Source of the DNA: Poriferisodalis sp965198245
GTDB taxonomy: Bacteria > Actinomycetota > Acidimicrobiia > Acidimicrobiales > Poriferisodalaceae
Length of the DNA stretch: 64,000 nt
Assembly: GCF_965198245.1 (NCBI RefSeq)
Contig: NZ_OZ240249.1
Coordinates: 3,286,001 to 3,350,000, forward strand
Reading direction: 5' to 3'
Notes under the pieces: model-generated
What the model saw: only the letters and a program-made list of their open reading frames with translations
Told to the model about the DNA's origin: nothing
Database searches by the model: none
Part shown: positions 33,097-41,717 of the stretch, piece after piece
Position numbering within the stretch: position 1 is the stretch's first letter
How the letters are laid out: the number at the start of each line of letters is the position of its first letter
Made by a program: the position numbers and the translations under genes

Positions 33097-33894
33097 ATGA
33101 ACGACCGTTACGCATCCTTTTCCGCGCTCCAGATCACGGGTCCCGACGACGACGGCGTGCTCGAGATCATGATCGACACGCCGGGTCGTCTGAACTCAGT
33201 CGACGCGCCGAAACACTTGGCGCTGGCCGATGTGTGGCGGGAGGTCGACACCGATCCCGACACGAGGGTGGCGGTAATCCGGGGAGCGGGCGGCACATTT
33301 TCCGCCGGCGGCGACCTGGACATGATCCAGGAAATCATGGACGATTTCGAGACGCGCCAGCGGGCCCTGCGCGAGGCGAGAGACATCGTCTACAACATGA
33401 TCAACTGCTCCAAGATCATCGTGTCGGCGATCGAGGGCGTGGCCGTCGGTGCCGGTCTCGCGGCGGCACTGATGGCCGACATCTCCATTGCCGGTCGCAG
33501 TGCCCGGATCGTGGACGGGCACACCAAGCTCGGCGTTGCCGCGGGCGATCACGCCGCGATCGTGTGGCCGATCCTGTGCGGCATGGCCAAGTCGAAGTAC
33601 TACCTGCTGACCTGCGACACCATCACCGGCGAAGAAGCCGACGCCATGGGCCTCGTCAGCAAGGTTACCGATGACGATGCGGTGGTCGCCGAGGCCTTCG
33701 CCGTCGCTCGCAGGCTGGCCAAGGGCAGCCAGAGCGCCATTCGCTGGACGAAGTACAGCCTCAACAACTGGATGCGGATGGCGGGACCCATCTTCGACAC
33801 GTCTGCGGCCCTGGAGATGCTGGGTTTCACGGGCTCCGACGTTCGGGAGGGCCACGCTGCGATCGTCGAGAAGCGCCGCCCGAACTTCGCCTGA
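33097..33894 (+). CDS. Enoyl-CoA hydratase/isomerase family protein
   Basis: A 265-residue crotonase-fold protein. The oxyanion-hole segments are GTFSAGGDLDMI and GVAVGAGLAAALMADISIAG; HTKLGVAAGDHAAIVWPILC follows. The start at 33,097 is 8 nt behind TAGCGT, pointing to a leaderless mRNA. It precedes a CaiB-type CoA-transferase by 29 bp, so the two probably work on the same acyl-CoA pathway. The substrate is unknown. Confidence 0.9.
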   Translation: MNDRYASFSALQITGPDDDGVLEIMIDTPGRLNSVDAPKHLALADVWREVDTDPDTRVAVIRGAGGTFSAGGDLDMIQEIMDDFETRQRALREARDIVYNMINCSKIIVSAIEGVAVGAGLAAALMADISIAGRSARIVDGHTKLGVAAGDHAAIVWPILCGMAKSKYYLLTCDTITGEEADAMGLVSKVTDDDAVVAEAFAVARRLAKGSQSAIRWTKYSLNNWMRMAGPIFDTSAALEMLGFTGSDVREGHAAIVEKRRPNFA

Positions 33895-33923
33895 TCGCGG
33901 CGCGGCACCTCAGGGACGACAAC

Positions 33924-35168
33924 ATGGCACTGCTTGACCCACCCGACAGCGATCACCTGACCGCACACGAGCGGGTTGCCCCGATGGCTGCCCACAACTC
34001 AGGTCCGCTTCAAGGGGTGCGCATCATCGACTGCACCCACGCCCTTGCCGGGCCGTGGTCCACGATGATGCTGGCCGACCTGGGCGCCGACGTCATCAAG
34101 GTGGAGCCGCCGCGGGGAGAGCTTGCCCGCAAGATGGCACCGTTCACCCGTGAGGACTCCGAGCGGAATTTCGGCGCCGGGTTCGCCAACTACAACCGCA
34201 ACAAGCGCGGCGTCGCGCTCGACCTCACCGACCACGGCGACCGCGAGAAGTTCCTGCAGCTCGTCGACAGTGCCGACGCGCTGGTCGAGAACATGCGCGC
34301 CGGGGTGATGGATGCGCTCGGCGTGGGCTGGGAAGTGCTCCACGAGCGCAACCCGCGGCTCGTGTACGGCGCGATTCGCGGCTTCGGCGACCCGCGATCG
34401 GGTGAGAGCCCCTACGTGGACTGGCCCGCGTACGACGTCGTGGCCCAGGCCATGTCAGGCATGGTCTCCGCCACTGGCAGCGGCCCCGACGACCGCCACG
34501 TGGTCGGTCCCTACATCGGCGACACCTACCCAGGCACGATCGGCGCCATGGGGGTGCTCGCGGCGCTCTTCCACGCACAGCGGACCGGCGAGGGCCAGTT
34601 CGTGGACGTGTCCATGGTGGATGCGGTGATGGCCCTCTGCGAAGTCGGTGTCACCCGCTACAGCGTGATGGGCCAGCCCGACACGCCGCCCAGCGGGAAC
34701 CGCAACCAGTACATCGTGCCGTTCGACGTGTTCTCCACGTCCGATGGTGCCGTTGCCATCGGCGCGCCGACCGACAACCACTGGCGTGAACTTGCGGTTG
34801 CCATCGGGCGGCCCGAGTGGGCCTGGGCAGAAGAGACCCGCACGCTGCGCGCGAGGTTCCACCACCGGGAGGAGATCATCGGCGCGCTGACGGAATGGGC
34901 CGCGTCGCACACCAAGGCCGAAGTGCTCGATGCCATCGGCGGCAAGGTGCCCTGCGGGCCGGTGAATCACCCCGGCGACCTGTTCGAAGACCCCCACGTG
35001 GCCGCTCGCGACATGCTGGTGGCGGTCGACCAGCCGATCGGGCGACCGATCGTGCAGATCGCCCCGCCGATTCGCATGAGCGCCACGCCGCCGGGCATCT
35101 ACCGCCGCGCACCCAAGCTCGGCGAGCACAACGACGAGGTGCTCGGCGATCTCGCCGAGGACCATTGA
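33924..35168 (+). CDS. CaiB/BaiF family CoA-transferase
   Basis: A 414-residue class III CoA-transferase. The hallmark MLADLGADVIKVEPPRGELA is near residue 50, followed by FANYNRNKRGVALDL and, around residue 190, GPYIGDTYPGTIGAMGVLAA with the candidate catalytic Asp. These enzymes move CoA between carboxylic acids. ATG 33,924 has CAGGGA upstream; an internal ATG at 33,984 would shorten the protein by 20 residues. Likely co-transcribed with the preceding hydratase gene. Confidence 0.92.
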   Translation: MALLDPPDSDHLTAHERVAPMAAHNSGPLQGVRIIDCTHALAGPWSTMMLADLGADVIKVEPPRGELARKMAPFTREDSERNFGAGFANYNRNKRGVALDLTDHGDREKFLQLVDSADALVENMRAGVMDALGVGWEVLHERNPRLVYGAIRGFGDPRSGESPYVDWPAYDVVAQAMSGMVSATGSGPDDRHVVGPYIGDTYPGTIGAMGVLAALFHAQRTGEGQFVDVSMVDAVMALCEVGVTRYSVMGQPDTPPSGNRNQYIVPFDVFSTSDGAVAIGAPTDNHWRELAVAIGRPEWAWAEETRTLRARFHHREEIIGALTEWAASHTKAEVLDAIGGKVPCGPVNHPGDLFEDPHVAARDMLVAVDQPIGRPIVQIAPPIRMSATPPGIYRRAPKLGEHNDEVLGDLAEDH

Positions 35169-35274
35169 CACAGCGCTCAGCTATCTCCCCGAGCAGGCGG
35201 GCACTCAGTTCGACAAACGCAGCCCTGATGGCGCGCTCGCGAAGCACCACTGGCTCACGGGTAGCGTGACGACA

Positions 35275-36276
35275 ATGGGCAGGCGCAAGCGTCGGGTGCC
35301 AGCGGCGCGCATGAGACCCTCGGGATTCGAGCCGGTGGTCGTCGGCCGGGTCGCGCCGCGCAGAGCGGTGCCTGCACATATCGATACGCCGCCCTACGCG
35401 CGAAGCGGCAGGTCCCCAACGGCCACGAACGCCATTGGGCCCTCGGACAGCGCCACGATCGAGGCAATGCGATTGGCGGGCTCGGCTGCGCGGCGTGTGC
35501 TGACGGCCGTGGCGGCCGAGATTGCCCCAGGTGTCACCAGTGAACATCTCGACGAGGTGTGCCACGAGACCTGCATCGCCGAGGGCGGTTACCCGAGCCC
35601 GCTCAACTACAACGGTTTCCCGAAGTCGCTGTGCACCTCGGTCAACGAGATCATCTGCCACGGAATTCCCGACGATCGACCTCTGCGCGACGGTGACATC
35701 GTGAACTGCGACGTCACCATCTTCGTCGGGGGTGTCCACGGAGATCACTCCGAGACGTTCTTGGTGGGTGACGTCGACGCTGAGTCTCGACGGCTGGTGG
35801 AGGTGACTCGCGAAGCCATGTATCACGGCATCGCCGCGGCAGGGCCCGGAGCCCAGGTGTGCGACATCGGCCGTGCCATTGCGATCCATGCCGAGGCCGC
35901 GGGGTACGGCGTAGTGCGCGAGTTCGTCGGGCACGGCATCGGGCAGATCTTCCACCAGCTGCCCAACATCCCCCACTACTACGACCCGGACGCACGCACC
36001 GAACTAGTTGAGGGTTTGACCTTCACCGTGGAGCCGATGATCACGATGGGTACGCCACGCGCCCAGCTGTGGCCCGACGGTTGGACGGCCATGACCGTGG
36101 ATCGCAGTCGAACGGCCCAGTTCGAGCACACGGTGGTGGTGACTGCCGGCGGCGCCGAGTTGCTGACCGTGACCGACGACGAGCCGCAGCCCTTCGTGGC
36201 CGGAGATCTCGCCGCTCGGCTCGATCCGGGCAACTGGCCCCGGCAGCTGAACACTGCGGCCGTACGGGCCGGCTGA
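35275..36276 (+). CDS. map: Methionine aminopeptidase, type I
   Basis: A 333-residue enzyme that removes the initiator Met. Metal ligands are visible in NCDVTIFVGGVHGDHSETF (two Asp), EFVGHGIGQIFHQLPN (His), TVEPMI (Glu) and AQFEHTVVVT (Glu). The roughly 70-residue N-terminal extension (RRAVPAHIDTPPYA) is like MapB of actinomycetes. ATG 35,275 is 7 nt behind TAGCGT and was chosen over an upstream GTG for that reason. It starts a tight cluster with two LysM lipoproteins and a PAP2 phosphatase. Confidence 0.95.
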   Translation: MGRRKRRVPAARMRPSGFEPVVVGRVAPRRAVPAHIDTPPYARSGRSPTATNAIGPSDSATIEAMRLAGSAARRVLTAVAAEIAPGVTSEHLDEVCHETCIAEGGYPSPLNYNGFPKSLCTSVNEIICHGIPDDRPLRDGDIVNCDVTIFVGGVHGDHSETFLVGDVDAESRRLVEVTREAMYHGIAAAGPGAQVCDIGRAIAIHAEAAGYGVVREFVGHGIGQIFHQLPNIPHYYDPDARTELVEGLTFTVEPMITMGTPRAQLWPDGWTAMTVDRSRTAQFEHTVVVTAGGAELLTVTDDEPQPFVAGDLAARLDPGNWPRQLNTAAVRAG

Positions 36277-36279
36277 GCG

Positions 36280-36609
36280 ATGCGGCGGTTTCGTGCCGTG
36301 GCAGCAGCTGCGTGCGCGGCGGTGATGCTCGCCACGGGTTGTGCCTCAGAGCCCGACGCTGAGCCGATCCCGACGACGCTCCCCGTGCTCACGACATTGC
36401 GTCCCCAGCTCACGACCACGACGATCGCGCCGCCGCCCCCGCAACGCCGGATCTACGTGGTCCAGCCGGGCGACACGCTCAGCAAGATCGCCAACGGCTT
36501 CGGCGTCTCGGTGCAGGCGCTCATGGAAGAGAACGGCAAGGAAGACACGTTGCTGCGGATCGGCGAGCAGCTCGTCATCCCGCCGACGGTGGTCGGTGCC
36601 GACAACTGA
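36280..36609 (+). CDS. LysM-domain lipoprotein
   Basis: A 109-residue protein. The signal peptide VAAAACAAVMLATGC ends in a lipobox Cys. A Pro/Thr-rich linker leads to one LysM domain (YVVQPGDTLSKIANGFGVSV, QALMEENG, IGEQLVIPP). LysM modules bind N-acetylglucosamine-containing glycans such as peptidoglycan, so it probably tethers membrane to wall. It begins 3 nt after map. Confidence 0.88.
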   Translation: MRRFRAVAAAACAAVMLATGCASEPDAEPIPTTLPVLTTLRPQLTTTTIAPPPPQRRIYVVQPGDTLSKIANGFGVSVQALMEENGKEDTLLRIGEQLVIPPTVVGADN

Positions 36610-36611
36610 CC

Positions 36612-37058
36612 GTGAGGGAGGCGCGCGGTGTTCTCACAGCAGGGCGACGAGGTGTGACGGCGGTGGCTCTCGCGCTTGGCGCTGCCGCCATGACGAGCGG
36701 TTGCACCCTCCTGCCGGGCGAGCCGCGCACGCAGGTCTCCGCCACGACAGTTCCCACTCCGGCGATACCGGCCTCGACGACCACAGAGCCGGGACTGCTG
36801 ACGCCGTACACCGTCGTGCGTGGTGACACGCTGATACAGATCGCGGACCGGCACGGCATTCACCTCAACGATCTCGTGCGCGTGAACAACATTGCCGATC
36901 CGACCAAGATCTTCGTCGGCCAGATCTTGCTGATCCCGCCGCCGCCCGATCCGAACGCCGGGCCGGCGCTCACCATCGCTCCCGCCACCGACCCCGTCCT
37001 TCCGCCGCTGCTGCCGACGACCACGGCGCCGCCCGTCACCGCCCCAGGATCTGGCTGA
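36612..37058 (+). CDS. LysM-domain lipoprotein
   Basis: A 148-residue protein encoded 2 nt after the previous one. It starts with GTG and has lipobox ALGAAAMTSGC, a Thr/Pro linker, one LysM domain (YTVVRGDTLIQIADRHGIHL, VGQILLIPPPP) and a further Pro/Thr-rich tail. It appears to be a paralogue of its neighbour with an added C-terminal tail. The two may have arisen by tandem duplication. Wall binding is inferred from the LysM domain. Confidence 0.85.
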   Translation: MREARGVLTAGRRGVTAVALALGAAAMTSGCTLLPGEPRTQVSATTVPTPAIPASTTTEPGLLTPYTVVRGDTLIQIADRHGIHLNDLVRVNNIADPTKIFVGQILLIPPPPDPNAGPALTIAPATDPVLPPLLPTTTAPPVTAPGSG

Positions 37059-37588
37059 TGTCCGCAGCACGACAGATCGCCCGTTTCGACAACGCCGTCG
37101 ACCGGTGGTGGGAAGTCCTGCGTGGCCGCAAGTGGGTCGACCGCGTCATGTACGGCGCTTCAGACGTCGGCGAGTTCAGCCAGCTGTGGCACGTGCTGGG
37201 TGCGATTCGGGCTCTGGGGCCACGCCGGGAGGCCTCCGATGCGCTGCGGTTCAGCGCGCTGATGGCGCTCGAATCGTTGGTGGTGAATCAGGGCATCAAG
37301 CGGCTGTTCGCCCGGCGCAGACCTGACACCGCCGCCGACAACCCGACGAACCATCGGCTGCGGCAGCCCATTACGTCCAGCTTCCCGTCGGGGCACGCGT
37401 CGGCGGCGTTCTGCGCTGCAGCCGTGCTGTCGCGCAGGTCTCGGCTCGGACCGCTCTACCGTCTGGCGGCCAGCATCGTGGCCACATCACGCATACACGT
37501 GCGCTTGCATCACGCGAGTGACGTCATTGCCGGGGCGGCCGTGGGCGAGGTAATCGGGCGCGTTGCCGCTCGGCTGATGCGGCGCTGA
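37058..37588 (+). CDS. PAP2-family phosphatase
   Basis: A 176-residue protein with the three acid-phosphatase motifs KRLFARRRP, SFPSGHASA and SRIHVRLHHASDV in order. PAP2 membrane enzymes dephosphorylate lipid phosphates; here undecaprenyl-diphosphate recycling would fit the LysM neighbours. The start overlaps the preceding stop by one base (TGATG). Few strong helices precede the first motif, so it is at the short end for an integral membrane phosphatase. Confidence 0.85.
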   Translation: MSAARQIARFDNAVDRWWEVLRGRKWVDRVMYGASDVGEFSQLWHVLGAIRALGPRREASDALRFSALMALESLVVNQGIKRLFARRRPDTAADNPTNHRLRQPITSSFPSGHASAAFCAAAVLSRRSRLGPLYRLAASIVATSRIHVRLHHASDVIAGAAVGEVIGRVAARLMRR

Positions 37589-37595
37589 GCGGGAA

Positions 37596-37820
37596 TCAGG
37601 CCCGGGCGACGCCTTGGTCGCTCTTGGAGATGGCGGGCACCGTGGCGGCCTCATCACCACGACGCAGCAGCGTGCGCACATCGAGGAGCACATCGGTGAT
37701 CTCGCCCGACGAGACCAGCTCGCGTTGGAAGAAGTCTCCCAGTGCGCTGTCGATGACTTCGAGCGCGTCGGAAATGATCCGGGGCTCAGCTATCCGAGTC
37801 GGTTCGGTTGTCTCGGTCAT
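37596..37820 (-). CDS. Small hypothetical protein
   Basis: A 74-residue protein, MTETTEPTRIAEPRIISDAL and EVIDSALGDFFQRELVSSGE, predicted helical with no recognised domain. GGGAGGGAGCC precedes ATG 37,820, which supports a real start. It is convergent with the PAP2 gene (8-bp gap) and divergent from the following oxidoreductase gene. Confidence 0.5.
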   Translation of the reverse strand: MTETTEPTRIAEPRIISDALEVIDSALGDFFQRELVSSGEITDVLLDVRTLLRRGDEAATVPAISKSDQGVARA

Positions 37821-37994
37821 CTCGGCTCCCTCCCCGCGCTCGGCGCCTGGAAAGGCGTCGCTGCTGGTTGTGTTCCTCACCCTATCTCGCACCTGACGCC
37901 CGCCACCGTCAGTTCACCAACACGTCTCACAACTGCTCCAGGCAGCCCTCAGGCTCTCGGCGACCCGCTCGGGAGGCGGGTACGGTGCCCCGCC

Positions 37995-38999
37995 ATGAGC
38001 ACGACTGAACCACGAGGGCGGCCGCCCTTGGGCGTGACGTTCGGCAGCTTGGGAGTGCTGGGTCCGGCTGCCATCGTTGACATCGCCCAGTCCGCGCAAG
38101 CCCAGGGCTTCTCATCAATCTGGACGGTCGAAGCCACCGGAACCGACGCGTTCTCGATGCTCGGCGCCGTCGCGCACGCCGCTCCGGGTCTCGATCTGGC
38201 CACCGGCATCATTCCGGTGCAGCTACGCGCCCCGACTCTCGTGGCCATGACAGCCGCCACGCTGCAGTCGCTCAGCGACGATCGCGACGTGCTCGTCGGC
38301 TTGGGTGTGTCGGCACCCGGCATCCTCCGCCAGCACGGCGAGTCGCCGACGGATCGACCCATTGCGATGATGCGTGAGTACGTGACGCTGCTGCGCGAGT
38401 GCCTGAACGGGGAGCCGGTCACATTCGAGGGGGATTTCTGGCAGGTCCGGCGATTCCGCCTCGGCGTGCGGTTGGGCGAGCGCCGCCCCAAGATCGTGCT
38501 GGCGGCGCTGAACCCGCAGATGCTGCGACTGGCGGGAGAGGTGGCGGACGGCGTGCTGCTCAACTACCTGCCGGCCTCGCACGTTCCTGCGGTGGTGCGG
38601 GAGGTACGCGCCGGTGGCGATGCGCAGATCATCTGCTATGTGCACGCTGCCGCGGGCGACCTGGAACGCTCGGCGCGTTCGGCCCAGCGCGACTTGCTCA
38701 GCTACGCGATGGCCGACGGCTACGCCAACGCCTTTCGTGCGGCCGGCTTCGGCGACGAAGTGGACGAAGCCCGTGCTCGCCAGTCCGAGCGGGATCGCGA
38801 AGGCGCGCTGGCAGCGATCTCGAACGAGATGATCCAGGCGATCGACTTCATCGGTTCGCCAGCGGAGATCGGTGAGTTCGCCCGGACCTATGTCGACGCC
38901 GGCGTGGAGCACCCGGTCCTGATGCCGCTGCCGTGGGGTGAGGACAGGCGCGCTGTGGCCGACGAGACAATGGAAGCGTTCGCCAACGCGTTCGATTGA
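37995..38999 (+). CDS. LLM-class F420-dependent oxidoreductase
   Basis: A 334-residue luciferase-like TIM-barrel protein (GFSSIWTVEATGTDAFSMLG, ATGIIPVQLRAPTLVAMTAA, then LGVSAPGILRQHGESP). Actinomycete members of this family use coenzyme F420 for hydride transfer to varied substrates; FMN use cannot be excluded. ATG 37,995 is 8 nt behind TACGGT, again a leaderless arrangement. A longer frame upstream is without support. Confidence 0.85.
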   Translation: MSTTEPRGRPPLGVTFGSLGVLGPAAIVDIAQSAQAQGFSSIWTVEATGTDAFSMLGAVAHAAPGLDLATGIIPVQLRAPTLVAMTAATLQSLSDDRDVLVGLGVSAPGILRQHGESPTDRPIAMMREYVTLLRECLNGEPVTFEGDFWQVRRFRLGVRLGERRPKIVLAALNPQMLRLAGEVADGVLLNYLPASHVPAVVREVRAGGDAQIICYVHAAAGDLERSARSAQRDLLSYAMADGYANAFRAAGFGDEVDEARARQSERDREGALAAISNEMIQAIDFIGSPAEIGEFARTYVDAGVEHPVLMPLPWGEDRRAVADETMEAFANAFD

Positions 39000-39022
39000 C
39001 GATCTATCAGGCGCTTGGCTGC

Positions 39023-39676
39023 TCAGTCGGCGGTTGCAACCCCAACCGGGCAGGTCTGACCGGTGCTGCCCAAGCCGCAGTAGCCCCATGGGACCTTGTG
39101 CAGGTACTGCTGGTGATAGTCCTCGGCGTAATAGAAGGGCCCGGCCAGGCAGATCTCGGTGGTGATGGGGCCCAGTCCGGCACGGTCGAGCACCGCCTGG
39201 AACATGTCCCGCGACGACGTGGCCAGTGCCAGCTCGTCTTCGTCCGCCACGTAGATGCCCGATCGGTACTGCGTGCCGATGTCGTTGCCCTGCCGCATGC
39301 CCTGCGTGGGGTCATGACCCTCCCAGAACGCCTTCAGCATGGCCTCATTGCTGGTCATGGCTGGATCGAAGACAGCCAGCACGGCTTCGGTGTGGCCGGT
39401 CAGACCCGAGCACACCTCTTCGTAGCTGGGATTCGGTGTTGTGCCGCCGGCGTAGCCCACGGCTGTGGTGTACACGCCGGGCAGCTGCCAGAAGATGCGC
39501 TCGGCACCCCAGAAGCAGCCCATGCCGACCACGAGGTGTCCGAACCCCTCGGGGAATGGCGGCGTCATCGGCGTTCCGAGCACGACGTGCGCTGGGGCCA
39601 CCGGCATCGCTTGGCTGCGCCCTGGCAGCGCCCCCTCGGCGTCCGGTATCTCCAGCTTCCTCGACCACAACGCCAC
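39023..39676 (-). CDS. msrA: Peptide methionine sulfoxide reductase A
   Basis: A 217-residue MsrA. The active site GMGCFWGAERIFWQLPGV has the nucleophilic Cys; VGYAGGTTPNPSYEEVCSGL and GHTEAVLAVFDP follow, and Cys residues near the end (YCGLGSTGQTCP) can act as resolving thiols. It repairs the S-form of methionine sulfoxide. GTG 39,676 has AGGAGGAAG upstream. Confidence 0.95.
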   Translation of the reverse strand: MALWSRKLEIPDAEGALPGRSQAMPVAPAHVVLGTPMTPPFPEGFGHLVVGMGCFWGAERIFWQLPGVYTTAVGYAGGTTPNPSYEEVCSGLTGHTEAVLAVFDPAMTSNEAMLKAFWEGHDPTQGMRQGNDIGTQYRSGIYVADEDELALATSSRDMFQAVLDRAGLGPITTEICLAGPFYYAEDYHQQYLHKVPWGYCGLGSTGQTCPVGVATAD

Positions 39677-39726
39677 GCTGCTTCCTCCTGCTGCGCCTCA
39701 AACGCTAGCGACCTAGTGTCAGGAAC

Positions 39727-40218
39727 ATGAGCGAGTCGCTGATTCCAGCCGAGTCGCTGGCGCGCGTCGGCGAGGTGATGTCGGGGCCGGTGACCGTGGT
39801 CATCGACCGCCGGGAAGCGCAGCGCTATGCCTACGCCGTCGGCGACGAGAATCCCATCTACTTCGACGAAGCTGCAGCCCGAGCTGCCGGGTACCGGACA
39901 TTGGTGGCACCGCCCACCTACGTCACCCATGCGGTGATGCAGCCGCAAACCGCATCAGACCTGCGCACGGACGGCCTGTACCGCGATGGCACCGGCGTGC
40001 GGCTGCTGGTCAATCGGATGATGTTCGGCGGCGAGGAATGGGACTTCATCGAGCCGGTCTGCATCGGCGATGAGATCACCGCCGTCACCCGGCTCGCTGC
40101 GCTTGACCAGAAGGAGGGACGCAAGGGGCCCTTCGTCCGGCAAGTTCGCGAGACGACCTTCGTCAACCAGTTCGGCGACGAAGTCGCCCGTTCCCGCCTG
40201 ATCGGCATCGCCCGATGA
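39727..40218 (+). CDS. MaoC-like dehydratase, FAS1-type
   Basis: A 163-residue single hot-dog protein of the FAS1-like/HadA group (AQRYAYAVGDENPIYFDEAA, YRTLVAPPTYVTHAV). The Asp that normally forms the hydratase dyad is present in the AVGDENPIYFD loop as in HadA-type subunits. It probably forms a heterodimer with the next gene product and hydrates an enoyl-CoA. ATG 39,727 is 7 nt behind TAGTGT. First gene of a five-gene co-directional cluster. Confidence 0.85.
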   Translation: MSESLIPAESLARVGEVMSGPVTVVIDRREAQRYAYAVGDENPIYFDEAAARAAGYRTLVAPPTYVTHAVMQPQTASDLRTDGLYRDGTGVRLLVNRMMFGGEEWDFIEPVCIGDEITAVTRLAALDQKEGRKGPFVRQVRETTFVNQFGDEVARSRLIGIAR

Positions 40219-40240
40219 CACAGACAATACGGATTGCACC

Positions 40241-40690
40241 ATGAGCACACTCGACAACGATCTCAACGCAACGGCCCGTCTTGCCGACCTCAGCGTCGGA
40301 GACGAACTGCCGACGATCTACAAGTTCCCCGACGAGGCGCAGCTCTTCCTGTACAGCGCGGCGAGCCACAATCCGCATCGCATCCACTACGACCGCGACT
40401 ACGCCCGCTTCGAAGGGTACGAAGACATCCTCGTGCACGGTCCCCTGCAGGGCGCATGGCTCACGCAGTATGTGACCGACTGGGCCGGACCGCAGGCACG
40501 CCTCGAGAACGTCACCTGGCAGAACCGCGCCAGCGCGCTCGCGGGCGAAGATCTGGTGTATTCGGGCACGGTGACCGCGGTGGATACCCAGAGCGGTGTC
40601 GTGGAGCTGGAGATCGCCGAGCACACCTCCGACGGAAAGCTGCTCATGCCGGCGACAGCTAGGGTCCGCCTGCCCACTGCATCCGATTGA
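40241..40690 (+). CDS. MaoC-like dehydratase, HadB type
   Basis: A 149-residue hot-dog protein with SAASHNPHRIHYDRDYARFE, corresponding to the hydratase segment with Asn/His, and EDILVHGPLQGAWLTQYV. It lies 22 bp after the other MaoC gene, the arrangement of heterodimeric hydratases such as HadAB. The likely reaction is (de)hydration of an acyl-CoA intermediate in the pathway encoded by this cluster. Confidence 0.85.
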   Translation: MSTLDNDLNATARLADLSVGDELPTIYKFPDEAQLFLYSAASHNPHRIHYDRDYARFEGYEDILVHGPLQGAWLTQYVTDWAGPQARLENVTWQNRASALAGEDLVYSGTVTAVDTQSGVVELEIAEHTSDGKLLMPATARVRLPTASD

Positions 40691-40737
40691 ACACAGGCCC
40701 GATTGAGCACAGGGCCCGAGCCGGAGAACAACCACGC

Positions 40738-41649
40738 ATGAAGATCGCCGTCGACTTCCCGTCGATCGTCTTTCGGGAAGGACCCCAGCGGGTGCTCGAC
40801 TTGGCGAAGGCCGTCGAGGACCTGGGCTACGACGAGATCGCTGCATTCGACCACGTCGTGATGGGCCATCCGGGCGAGGGCCGCTACACCATCTATCCCG
40901 CCAACATGCCGATCCTCGAAGCGCTGATGCTGCTGGCCAACGTGGCAGCCGTGACCGAGCGGGTGTCGTTGTCCACCGAAGTGCTGGTGCTGCCTCAACG
41001 TCAGCCCGTGCTGGTGGCGAAGCAGATCTCGACGCTGGACACGCTGTCGGGCGGTCGCGTGCGGCTCGGCATCGGCGTGGGCTGGCAGGACTCCGAGTAC
41101 GACGCGCTGGAGGAGGATTTCCGCACGCGTGGCAAGCGGATGGACGAGGCGATTGACCTCATGCGGACCTACTGGACTGGCGGTTGCATCGAGTTCTCCG
41201 GCGAGCACTACAACAGCCATGACATGGGCATGGAGCCCGTGTCGCCACAAGGCGCTGGGATCCCGCTGTGGATCGGCGGCGACAGCCCGGCTGCGCTGCG
41301 CCGGACCGCCCAGAAAGGCGACGGCTGGATGGCATCTGGCGTCAGCGACGAGCGAGCGCTCGAGTGCATGGCAGCGATTCGCCGTCGAGCCGAAGAGGAC
41401 TTCGGCCGAGATCCCGCGTCCATCGGCATGCAGCTGATGCTGGCCCCGCCACCGCGTACCGACGCCGACAAGGGCTTCTACAAGGACCTCGATGCAATCG
41501 GCGAGCGAGCCGCAATCGTTGCCGCGATGGGATTCGACTGGGCTTCGGTGAACGTCACGGCGATCTTCCAAGCCGGTGCGCGCTCAGTGGATGCCATGAT
41601 CGAGCGGCTGGGCGAGATGCTGGAGCGAATTCGAGCCGAGGCTGGCTGA
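40738..41649 (+). CDS. LLM-class F420-dependent oxidoreductase
   Basis: A 303-residue luciferase-like protein (MKIAVDFPSIVFREGPQRVL, TEVLVLPQRQPVLVAKQIST, LDTLSGGRVRLGIGVGWQDS) matching the F420-binding family with the LGIGVGW motif. GGAGAA precedes ATG 40,738. It lies between MaoC-type hydratases and an MDMPI-like protein. The substrate is probably an acyl-CoA or a xenobiotic- or terpenoid-type molecule; this is not resolved by sequence. Confidence 0.88.
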   Translation: MKIAVDFPSIVFREGPQRVLDLAKAVEDLGYDEIAAFDHVVMGHPGEGRYTIYPANMPILEALMLLANVAAVTERVSLSTEVLVLPQRQPVLVAKQISTLDTLSGGRVRLGIGVGWQDSEYDALEEDFRTRGKRMDEAIDLMRTYWTGGCIEFSGEHYNSHDMGMEPVSPQGAGIPLWIGGDSPAALRRTAQKGDGWMASGVSDERALECMAAIRRRAEEDFGRDPASIGMQLMLAPPPRTDADKGFYKDLDAIGERAAIVAAMGFDWASVNVTAIFQAGARSVDAMIERLGEMLERIRAEAG

Positions 41650-41717
41650 GGCTTGAGGCAACAGCCACTTCAACCCCTGAGACCACAACACGGACAACAC
41701 GCAACGGGACGGACCTC

